37,338 nt of DNA from Bacillota bacterium (lineage in GTDB: Bacteria > Bacillota > Clostridia > Oscillospirales > Oscillospiraceae). The notes below the pieces were generated by a model. The model made no database searches and was not told the DNA's origin. It was given only the letters and a program-made list of their open reading frames with translations. Below, in pieces: positions 31,837 to 37,338 of this stretch. The position numbers were made by a program, and so were the translations under genes. The first letter of the stretch is position 1. The number at the start of each line of letters is the position of its first letter. Where the stretch lies: contig JAJQFT010000109.1 of NCBI GenBank assembly GCA_021200975.1, forward strand, positions 1 to 37,338, written 5' to 3'.

Positions 31837-32148
31837 TTACAGCGCGATCTTGGTGATTTCCACCTTGGTATAGGGCTGGCGATGACCGATTTTCTTCTTC
31901 TCGTTCTTCTTGGCCTTGTACTTAAGGATGTAGAGCTTCTTGCCCTTGCCATTCTTCACGACCTTGGCCTCGACGCTCGCACCGTCCACGGTGGGCGTGC
32001 CGAACTTGGAATTCTCGCCGTCAATCACGACCAGAACCTCGCCAAAGGTGACGGTTTCCTCCGCCTCAACGCCGAGCTTCTCCACGTAAATCACGTCGCC
32101 CTCGGAAACCGTGTACTGCTTCCCGCCGGTTGCGATTACTGCTTTCAA
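31837..32148 (-). CDS. rplU: 50S ribosomal protein L21
   Basis: Bacterial bL21, 103 residues: [17 protein letters not shown] at the N-terminus and [14 protein letters not shown] near the end are diagnostic. I choose the TTG at 32148, because relatives begin two residues before the ATGGKQ block and AGGTG lies six bases upstream; the in-frame GTG at 32157 lies inside that AGGTG. The gene opens the rplU-prp-rpmA unit and has a promoter at 32234-32262. The leader between them can form alternative hairpins. Confidence 0.95.
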   Translation of the reverse strand: MKAVIATGGKQYTVSEGDVIYVEKLGVEAEETVTFGEVLVVIDGENSKFGTPTVDGASVEAKVVKNGKGKKLYILKYKAKKNEKKKIGHRQPYTKVEITKIAL

Positions 32149-32227
32149 TTTGTTCACCTACTTCAATTTTGTAGTCTCGCTTGGAAGGCGAAGCGCGTGC
32201 GCTTTCTTGCAGCCTTTTCAATGCGGT
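32149..32227 (-). promoter_or_regulatory. Possible structured leader of rplU (L21-leader-like)
   Basis: In the 5' untranslated region CGCTT (about 32191-32195) can pair with AAGCG just upstream (loop CACG) or with AAGCG downstream (loop CGCCTTCC), giving two mutually exclusive small hairpins before the ribosome-binding site. A structured L21 leader is known in Firmicutes; whether this is the same motif I cannot confirm. Confidence 0.4.
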
Positions 32228-32233
32228 TTGTCT

Positions 32234-32262
32234 ATTTTAGCAGAAAGCGGCAGGAAAGTCAA
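32234..32262 (-). promoter_or_regulatory. Promoter of rplU-prp-rpmA
   Basis: On the minus strand TTGACT (32257-32262) and TAAAAT (32234-32239) are 17 bases apart. Confidence 0.82.
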
Positions 32263-32301
32263 GCATTATTTTCACCTTTTTGCCGTTTTTCCGGCGTCCG
32301 C

Positions 32302-33399
32302 TCAAACATTGAACAGGAAGTTGACAATGTCCCCATCCTTCATCACATAATCCTTGCCCTCGCTGCGCACAAGCCCCTTTGCCTTGGCCGCGGCCATGCT
32401 GCCGCTCTGGCGCAGGTCGTCGAAGGCAATCACCTCGGCGCGGATGAAGCCGCGCTCGAAATCGGTATGGATTTTTCCTGCCGCCTGCGGCGCCTTAGTT
32501 CCCTTCTGAATGGTCCATGCGCGGCATTCGTCCGCCCCGGCGGTGAGGAAGGAAATCAGCCCGAGCAGGGTATAGCTGGCCTGAATGAGCTTATCCAGCC
32601 CAGATTCCTCCACGCCCAGCTCCTGCATAAACATCGCCCTCTCCTCCGGGTCGTCCAGCTCGGCGATGTCGGCCTCCAGCTTCGCGCAAATCGGAATCAC
32701 CTCGCTGCCCTCCGCGTCCGCCAGCGACTTTACCGCGCGGTAGTAGGCGTTGCTTTCGGCGCTCCGCACCTCGCTCTCGCTCATGTTGGCGACGTAGATG
32801 GTCTTTTTCAGCGTCAGCAAATCCGAGGCGGCGATGATATCCATCTCGTCGTCCGTGCCGTCGAAGGTTCGGGCAAGCTTCCCGGCGTTGAGATGCGCGA
32901 GCAGGCGCTCGAGCACCTGTGCCTCCCTGAGGCACTTCTTGTCGCCACCCTTGGCGGCCTTCTGGCACTTGTCCACCCGCCGCTCAACCATCTCCAGATC
33001 CGCCATCACAAGCTCGAGCTGGATGATCTCAATATCGCGCAGCGGGTCGGTGCCGCCCTCGACATGGGTGACATTGGCATCGTCGAAGCAGCGCACGACG
33101 TGCACAATCGCGTCGGTATTGCGGATATTGCTCAGGAACTTATTGCCAAGCCCCTCTCCCTTGCTTGCACCCTTTACAAGCCCCGCGATATCCACAAATT
33201 CGATGACGGCCGGGGTGGTTTTCTTGGGCTTATGGAATTCCGAGAGCCATTGCAGCCGCGCATCCGGCACGCTCACCGCGCCAACATTGGGGTCGATGGT
33301 GCAGAAGGCGTAGTTATCCGCCGGGACGCCTGCGTTGGTGATAGCGTTGAACAGGGTCGATTTACCCACATTGGGCAGCCCCACGATTCCTAGTTTCAT
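32302..33399 (-). CDS. ychF: Redox-regulated ATPase YchF (OLA1 family)
   Basis: An Obg-related P-loop protein that prefers ATP, 365 residues. GLPNVGKSTLFNAIT (7-21) is the P-loop, DIAGLVKGASKGEGLGN (near 70) the family-specific G3 region, and NMSESEV holds the altered NKxD position (NxxE) that explains ATP use. A coiled-coil insertion (about 130-165) follows, and the C-terminal TGS domain ends with DYVMKDGDIVNFLFNV, the usual terminus. AGGAG lies before the ATG. It is a single-gene unit with its own promoter. Confidence 0.96.
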   Translation of the reverse strand: MKLGIVGLPNVGKSTLFNAITNAGVPADNYAFCTIDPNVGAVSVPDARLQWLSEFHKPKKTTPAVIEFVDIAGLVKGASKGEGLGNKFLSNIRNTDAIVHVVRCFDDANVTHVEGGTDPLRDIEIIQLELVMADLEMVERRVDKCQKAAKGGDKKCLREAQVLERLLAHLNAGKLARTFDGTDDEMDIIAASDLLTLKKTIYVANMSESEVRSAESNAYYRAVKSLADAEGSEVIPICAKLEADIAELDDPEERAMFMQELGVEESGLDKLIQASYTLLGLISFLTAGADECRAWTIQKGTKAPQAAGKIHTDFERGFIRAEVIAFDDLRQSGSMAAAKAKGLVRSEGKDYVMKDGDIVNFLFNV

Positions 33400-33465
33400 A
33401 TTGCTTCCGATCTCCTAACGATTCAAATCCTTGCGCCGAGCTGCGGCGCGCAGCACGTTTCCTTT

Positions 33466-33494
33466 ATTATAGCACAGGGCGCGGCATTTCTCAA
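33466..33494 (-). promoter_or_regulatory. Promoter of ychF
   Basis: On the minus strand TTGAGA (33489-33494) and TATAAT (33466-33471) are 17 bases apart. A GCTGCG-CGC-CGCAGC hairpin lies in the 67-base leader. Confidence 0.8.
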
Positions 33495-33544
33495 GCGCGG
33501 ATTCCTCTTTTTTCGCAATTCTCTGGCGGGAAAGCCGGCGGCGC

Positions 33545-33573
33545 TTGCTTTTCGCGCCGCAATATGGTATACT
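33545..33573 (+). promoter_or_regulatory. Promoter of the macro-domain gene
   Basis: TTGCTT (33545-33550) and TATACT (33568-33573) are 17 bases apart, with an extended -10 (TGG). AGAGGAGGGG follows before the ATG. Confidence 0.8.
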
Positions 33574-33608
33574 GTAGGTACTGAAAATTACGAGAGGAGG
33601 GGCAGACG

Positions 33609-34625
33609 ATGCCGCTGCAAATTGTCCGAAACGACATCACCAAAATGCAGGTTGACGCCATCGTAAACGCCGCCAATCCCTCCCTTTTGGGCGGCGGCGG
33701 GGTGGACGGCTGCATTCACCGTGCCGCCGGGCCGGAGCTGCTGGCCGAATGCAAGGCCCTCGGCGGCTGCGATATCGGCAGCGCGAAAATGACGCTCGCC
33801 TATCGGCTCCCGTGCAAGCACGTCATTCACACGGTTGGCCCGCAGTATATCGACGGCCGTCACGGTGAGCGCGCGCTGCTTGCCTCCTGCTACCGCGCCT
33901 CCCTCGTGCTGGCACAGCAGGCCGGCTGCGGCACAGTCGCTTTCCCGCTGATTTCCTCCGGCGTCTATGGCTACCCGAAGGAGGAGGCGCTGGAGGTCGC
34001 CGTGGATTCCATCCGCGCCTTTTTGGAGGAAAACGAGCTGACCGTCTACCTCGTCATCTTCGACAAGAAGGCATTCCAGATTGGCAAACAGCGCTTTTCG
34101 GACATTGCCGCCTTCATTGACGACCACTATGTAGCCGCGCATACCGATTCGCGCGCGGAGCGGCTGCGCCGGAATCCGCTTGCCCGCCGGAACGCGCCGG
34201 AGGATGCCTTCTTGGGCTCCGCCGCCCCGCGTCCGTGCGCCGCGCCGATGCAGGCGGCTTCGCTGGACGAGGCTGTGCGGCAGCTGGACGAGAGCTTTTC
34301 CGAGATGCTGCTGCGCAAGATTGACGAGAAAGGGCTGGCCGACGCGCAGGTGTACAAGAAAGCAAACATCGACCGCAAGCTTTTCTCCAAAATCCGCAGC
34401 GACGCGCACTACCGCCCCAGCAAGCCCACGGCAATCGCCTTTGCCATCGCGCTGGAGCTGCCGCTGGACGAAACGCGGGAGATGCTGATGAAGGCGGGCT
34501 ACGCCCTTTCCCGCAGCAACAAATTCGATGTGATTATCGAGTACTTCCTCCGCCGCGGGAACTACAACATTTTCGAGATTAACGAGGCGCTGTTCGCCTT
34601 CGACCAAAATCTGCTGGGCGCATAG
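33609..34625 (+). CDS. Macro-domain protein with conserved helical C-terminal domain
   Basis: Residues 1-165 form a macro domain of the MacroD/YmdB-macro type: [19 protein letters not shown] (16-34) with the Asn and Gly loop that binds ADP-ribose, and [11 protein letters not shown] (113-123). Such domains bind or remove ADP-ribose or O-acetyl-ADP-ribose. After a Pro/Arg-rich linker (about 180-215), residues 228-338 form a second domain: [45 protein letters not shown], and [14 protein letters not shown] at the end. Its first half reads like an XRE-type helix-turn-helix. I have seen this tail on other clostridial proteins, but know no defined function. Single-gene unit with its own promoter. 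Confidence 0.88.
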   Translation: MPLQIVRNDITKMQVDAIVNAANPSLLGGGGVDGCIHRAAGPELLAECKALGGCDIGSAKMTLAYRLPCKHVIHTVGPQYIDGRHGERALLASCYRASLVLAQQAGCGTVAFPLISSGVYGYPKEEALEVAVDSIRAFLEENELTVYLVIFDKKAFQIGKQRFSDIAAFIDDHYVAAHTDSRAERLRRNPLARRNAPEDAFLGSAAPRPCAAPMQAASLDEAVRQLDESFSEMLLRKIDEKGLADAQVYKKANIDRKLFSKIRSDAHYRPSKPTAIAFAIALELPLDETREMLMKAGYALSRSNKFDVIIEYFLRRGNYNIFEINEALFAFDQNLLGA

Positions 34626-34655
34626 CGCTCGCGCTGCCGAAGTGGACACGCAAAG

Positions 34656-34686
34656 CAAGAGCAGCCCACGAAAGGGGCTGCTCTTG
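34656..34686 (-). terminator. Terminator between tRNA-Ala and the macro-domain gene
   Basis: CAAGAGCAGCCC (34656-34667) pairs exactly with GGGCTGCTCTTG (34675-34686) around seven bases. T tracts are short on both sides; it most likely serves the minus-strand tRNA and perhaps also the convergent gene. Confidence 0.65.
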
Positions 34687-34691
34687 AATTA

Positions 34692-34767
34692 TGGTGGACC
34701 TGAAGAGACTCGAACTCTCGACCTCTCGGATGCGAACCGAACGCTCTCCCAGCTGAGCTACAGGCCC
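34692..34767 (-). tRNA. tRNA-Ala (CGC)
   Basis: Cloverleaf on the minus strand: acceptor GGGCCTG pairs with CAGGTCC and includes the G3-U70 wobble pair that identifies alanine tRNA. The D-arm has AGCTCAGCTGGGAGAGC, the anticodon loop TTCGCAT (anticodon CGC) is closed by TTCGG/CCGAG, the T-arm has GTTCGAGTC, discriminator A, encoded CCA. It is a single-gene unit. Confidence 0.95.
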
Positions 34768-34785
34768 ATGCGAAGCACATTGCAG

Positions 34786-34814
34786 ATTATATCGCCAAAT
34801 TTCAAATTTGTCAA
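34786..34814 (-). promoter_or_regulatory. Promoter of tRNA-Ala
   Basis: On the minus strand TTGACA (34809-34814) and TATAAT (34786-34791) are 17 bases apart. Confidence 0.88.
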
Positions 34815-34853
34815 GCCCCAGAAAAGAAATTCTTAAAAATTGCAAACAGGTTC

Positions 34854-34882
34854 TTGCTTTTTTCGCGCATATACCTTATAAT
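34854..34882 (+). promoter_or_regulatory. Promoter of the NodB-like gene
   Basis: TTGCTT (34854-34859) and TATAAT (34877-34882) are 17 bases apart. GAAAGGAAGG follows before the ATG at 34918. Confidence 0.82.
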
Positions 34883-34917
34883 AAGGATAATCCACAAACT
34901 GAAAGGAAGGGATTCTC

Positions 34918-36318
34918 ATGGATGAAGAAACTCGCCCCGTCAATCCTCGCAGGCGGCGGAAGTCCAAAATGGAAATTTTTAAGGAAGCCTACCTTCCCAT
35001 CATCATTATCGCGCTTACCGCGCTGATGATTTTCATTTTCTTTGTTGGCTCTCTGGTCAAGGCCATCTGGCCCTCCACTCCCAGCGTAGATGAGACCGGC
35101 AGCTCCTCTTCCGAGCCGAGTGAAGACGCCTATGCCGCGGAGATCGACTCGCTGCTCGCGCAGGCAGCCGCGCTGGCCGAGAATTACGAATATCAGGCGG
35201 CGGCCGACCTGATTGACACCTTCTCCGGCGACCTGAGCGCCTACCCCGCACTGCTGGCGGCGCAGCAGGAATACCTGCAAATGGAAAGCAACATGGTCAC
35301 TTGGACGCCTGAGCAGGTCACCTGCCTGTCCATGAACATGCTGATCGTCGACCTTGAGACTGCGCTGAGCGATGCGGAATACGGCACCTCCTACAATAAG
35401 AATTTCATCACCGTGGACGAATTCTCCGCGATTCTCGAGCAGCTCTACGACAACGGCTACATCCTCGTGAATATCACGGACTATGCCTCCTGCACGACGG
35501 ACGACAGCGGCCATATCACCTGCGAGGCGGTGGAGCTCCGCCTGCCGGTCGGGAAGAAGCCGCTGGTGCTGATTGAGACGAATGTCAACTACTACTCCTA
35601 CATGGTGGACGCTGACCGCGACGGTGTGGCGGACGCTGGCGGGGACGGCTTCGCGAGCAAGATGCTCATCGCCGAGGACGGCTCGATTACCTGCGAGCGC
35701 ACGGATAGCGATGGCAATGTAACCACCGGCGCATACGATGTTGTGCCGATTCTGGACGCCTTCATCGCCGAGCATCCCGACTTCTCCTACCGCGGCGCGA
35801 AAGCCGTGCTGGCCTTCTCCGGCTACGACGGTGTGTTTGGCTACCGCACAAATGCGGACGTTGCCACCACCCTTGGCGAGGAATTCTACAATTCTGAGGT
35901 CGCCGCGGCGACGGAGCTTGCCGCTGCGCTGAAGGAAGACGGTTACGTTCTCGCCTGCTACACCTACAGCAATACCGATTACTCGCTCAAGAGCGCATCG
36001 GAAATCCAGAGTGAGATCCGTTCCTGGGAGGCCGAGGTCACCCCCATCGTCGGCGAGATTGACCTGTTCGTCTTTGCCCGCAACGAGATTGAGGATTATA
36101 CCGACTCGAAGTTCAACGCCCTCTCCAATGGCGGCTACCGCTACTTCGTCGGCTTCGGCAGCAGCGTGACCGGCGCGGAGATTGGCGAAGGCTACTTCCT
36201 GCAAAAGCGCGTAAATATTACCGGCTCAGGGCTGTACAACACGCCCAGCCTCTACAGCGATTGCTTCTCGGCCTCGACTGTGATCGACTCCGCCCGCGGG
36301 GAAGTCCCCGTGGCATAG
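34918..36318 (+). CDS. Membrane-anchored NodB-like (polysaccharide deacetylase fold) protein, probably inactive
   Basis: A 466-residue protein with a basic cytoplasmic N-terminus (RRRRKSK, 11-17), one transmembrane helix (about 26-49), a Ser/Glu-rich linker, a helical region, and an extracellular domain from about 140. That domain follows the clostridial NodB-type layout (MLIVDLETAL, TVDEFSAILEQLYDNGYILVNI, YDVVPILDAFIAEHPDFSYRG, GYDGVFGYRT). The catalytic spots look lost: where relatives carry a DD-containing SQDDVNYY motif this has IETNVNYY (219-226), and where they have SHTWGH it has CYTYSN (347-352). A DxDxDG loop (DADRDG, 231-236) is inserted between them. It may bind glycans without deacetylating them; this is inference from remembered relatives. 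Confidence 0.72.
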   Translation: MDEETRPVNPRRRRKSKMEIFKEAYLPIIIIALTALMIFIFFVGSLVKAIWPSTPSVDETGSSSSEPSEDAYAAEIDSLLAQAAALAENYEYQAAADLIDTFSGDLSAYPALLAAQQEYLQMESNMVTWTPEQVTCLSMNMLIVDLETALSDAEYGTSYNKNFITVDEFSAILEQLYDNGYILVNITDYASCTTDDSGHITCEAVELRLPVGKKPLVLIETNVNYYSYMVDADRDGVADAGGDGFASKMLIAEDGSITCERTDSDGNVTTGAYDVVPILDAFIAEHPDFSYRGAKAVLAFSGYDGVFGYRTNADVATTLGEEFYNSEVAAATELAAALKEDGYVLACYTYSNTDYSLKSASEIQSEIRSWEAEVTPIVGEIDLFVFARNEIEDYTDSKFNALSNGGYRYFVGFGSSVTGAEIGEGYFLQKRVNITGSGLYNTPSLYSDCFSASTVIDSARGEVPVA

Positions 36319-36336
36319 CGCAAGAAAAGAATCGAT

Positions 36337-36361
36337 GCCCGGCGCGGAATTCGCGCCGGGC
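36337..36361 (+). terminator. Terminator after the NodB-like gene
   Basis: GCCCGGCGCG (36337-36346) pairs with CGCGCCGGGC (36352-36361) around GAATT, followed by AGATTTTT. On the minus strand a T-rich stretch also follows, so it can serve the convergent transferase gene. Confidence 0.8.
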
Positions 36362-36369
36362 AGATTTTT

Positions 36370-36396
36370 CGGGCGGCTCCAAAATAGAGCCGCCCG
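36370..36396. terminator. Second hairpin between convergent genes
   Basis: CGGGCGGCTC (36370-36379) pairs with GAGCCGCCCG (36387-36396) around a seven-base loop. It lies six bases from the stop of the transferase gene. No clear T run follows on either strand, so it may act together with the first hairpin. Confidence 0.5.
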
Positions 36397-36401
36397 GATT
36401 G

Positions 36402-37103
36402 TTATTCATTCGTTACCCGGAGCATGACCCCAACGGTTTTGAAGATAAGCTTCAAATCCAGCCACAGGCTGCGGGTTTGGATGTACTGCACGTCGAGCGC
36501 GACCCACTCGTCGAAGCTCAGGTCGTTCTTGCCCGGGGTGGTCTGCCAGATGCAGGTGATGCCCGGCTTCACGGCGAGGCGCAGTCGCTGCTCGGGCGTG
36601 TACTCCGCGACCTCGGCGGGAAGCGGCGGCCGGGGGCCGACGACGCTCATCTGTCCAAGCAGAACGTTCACGAACTGGGGCAGCTCGTCAAGGCAGGTTC
36701 TGCGCAGCAGCTTGCCAACGCGGGTAATGCGCGGATCGTCGTGAATCTTGAAGGCCGGGCCGGTCATCTCGTTGCGCTCCATCAGCTCGGCGAGGTGCTT
36801 ATCCGCATCCTTGCGCATACTGCGGAACTTATAGATGGAGAATTCCTTCCCGCCCTTGCCGCAGCGCTTTTGCCTGTAGATGGGGCCGGCATGCGGGTCG
36901 TCCAGCACGACGGCCAGCCCAATCAGCAAAAGCACAGGGCTTAGTAGAACCAGCACCGCAAGGGAAAAGAATATATCCGCCGTGCGCTTGATAACGCGGT
37001 AAACCGCGCCGCCACTTACGGCGCTCTCGGACTGTCGGGTTTGCTCGGCCTGAGGCTGCTCCAATTGCTCGAGCCGCTCCGGTGTCGCTGCTGCAGTAGG
37101 CAT
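36402..37103 (-). CDS. Undecaprenyl-phosphate sugar-phosphate transferase (bacterial sugar transferase family)
   Basis: A priming glycosyl-1-phosphate transferase of the small PglC/WcaJ-C-terminal type, 233 residues. After a polar, Gln/Glu-rich N-terminus a membrane segment (about 43-67) precedes [20 protein letters not shown] and FRSMRKDA, then [20 protein letters not shown] with the catalytic Asp-Glu pair and [12 protein letters not shown]. It would transfer a sugar-1-phosphate from a nucleotide sugar to undecaprenyl phosphate, starting a capsule, exopolysaccharide or glycoprotein chain. ATG 37103 is eight bases after AAGGAAG; a TTG two codons upstream touches that site. It is a single gene here, with no glycosyltransferase cluster visible in the window. 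Confidence 0.93.
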   Translation of the reverse strand: MPTAAATPERLEQLEQPQAEQTRQSESAVSGGAVYRVIKRTADIFFSLAVLVLLSPVLLLIGLAVVLDDPHAGPIYRQKRCGKGGKEFSIYKFRSMRKDADKHLAELMERNEMTGPAFKIHDDPRITRVGKLLRRTCLDELPQFVNVLLGQMSVVGPRPPLPAEVAEYTPEQRLRLAVKPGITCIWQTTPGKNDLSFDEWVALDVQYIQTRSLWLDLKLIFKTVGVMLRVTNE

Positions 37104-37165
37104 TGCCAAATCTTCCTTTCTTCCACCGGTGAGAGGGCGCAGTACCCCCCAACGTGTGCCTTCCT

Positions 37166-37194
37166 ATTATACTACAGCCGCACGGAAATTGCAA
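37166..37194 (-). promoter_or_regulatory. Promoter of the sugar transferase gene
   Basis: On the minus strand TTGCAA (37189-37194) and TATAAT (37166-37171) are 17 bases apart, followed by a 63-base leader. Confidence 0.85.
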
Positions 37195-37338
37195 TAGAAA
37201 CTTCGTTTTTTATTAACAAATTTTCCCCTCGACGCCATAATTTCTTTGTGGAATACGGAAAATTTGATAAGTATGCAGCATTCCCCGCCGCCGCTCAGCC
37301 GATTGGCACGATGGGCAGCTCCAAGCTGCCGCCGGAGG
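37195..37338. other. AT-rich intergenic region and possible start of an unidentified plus-strand frame
   Basis: The first 50 bases are AT-rich. From a GTG at 37248 a plus-strand frame stays open to the window end (EYGKFDKYAAFPAAAQP and on), but there is no ribosome-binding site before the GTG and too little sequence to identify it. I see no other feature. Confidence 0.25.

Noticed and set aside
34876-36204. Minus-strand frame of 442 codons opposite the NodB-like gene
   Set aside because: The plus strand has a promoter, ribosome-binding site, terminator and a recognisable fold; the minus frame has none of these.
1-37338. CRISPR array, rRNA, insertion sequence or restriction-modification genes
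   Set aside because: I saw no regularly spaced repeats, no rRNA sequence, no transposase and no methyltransferase/restriction pair in any frame.
37248-37338. Open plus-strand frame at the right edge as a gene start
   Set aside because: No ribosome-binding site and only 30 codons; kept only as a note in the intergenic entry.

Overview
The window looks like a chromosomal segment of a GC-rich, low-sporadic-AT Firmicute of the class Clostridia (probably an Oscillospirales-type gut lineage). The reasons are strong AGGAGG ribosome-binding sites, a T-box leader, ribosomal protein L27 made with the Firmicute N-terminal extension beside its processing protease Prp, DivIVA-type and YmdB/YhaN/YhaO-type genes, and sigma-A promoters with an almost invariant 17-base spacer (-35 often TTGCAA or TTGCTT). 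The species call is inference from gene content only.

Layout. 1-2020: debris of an integrated phage beside tRNA genes: a small phage-type ORF, an HNH endonuclease, a hicAB toxin-antitoxin pair with its own promoter, a frameshifted phage sigma-like regulator, and the C-terminal stub of a tyrosine integrase. 2024-2177: tRNA-Lys and tRNA-Gln. 2334-7312: short housekeeping or membrane units (HAD phosphatase, YwaF-like membrane protein, DivIVA-like protein, a frameshifted FliB-type methylase gene, a CPA2 antiporter, a small membrane protein). 7347-12213: one minus-strand operon behind a T-box riboswitch: membrane M28 peptidase, tyrS, MFS transporter, glycerophosphodiesterase. 12247-21898: a tight minus-strand operon smc-ftsY-rdgB-yhbY-nadD/yqeK-rsfS-leuS. 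22058-24287: zinc-ribbon protein, ferredoxin-like protein and a FAD oxidoreductase whose C-terminal Rieske domain has decayed. 24373-29476: overlapping minus-strand operon araC-ymdB-yhaO-like-yhaN-like-Cys-rich protein. 29551-32262: rplU-prp-rpmA, terminator, truncated histidine phosphatase, obg. 32302-33494: ychF. 33545-36361: macro-domain protein, tRNA-Ala (CGC, opposite strand), and a membrane-anchored NodB-like protein that seems to have lost its catalytic metal ligands. 36402-37194: a sugar-phosphate transferase.

Most of the window is ordinary core genome. The items most worth a second look are: the promoter of the araC operon, placed so that its own transcripts skip the 5' arm of the obg terminator; the T-box operon, whose specifier register is ambiguous; the NodB-like protein with its metal ligands replaced and a DxDxDG insertion; the macro domain fused to a conserved helical C-terminal domain; and several half-decayed genes (fliB, Rieske tail, histidine phosphatase, phage genes). 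I did not find a clearly new defence or mobile system; the only toxin-antitoxin or defence-like content is hicAB and possibly the macro-domain protein.
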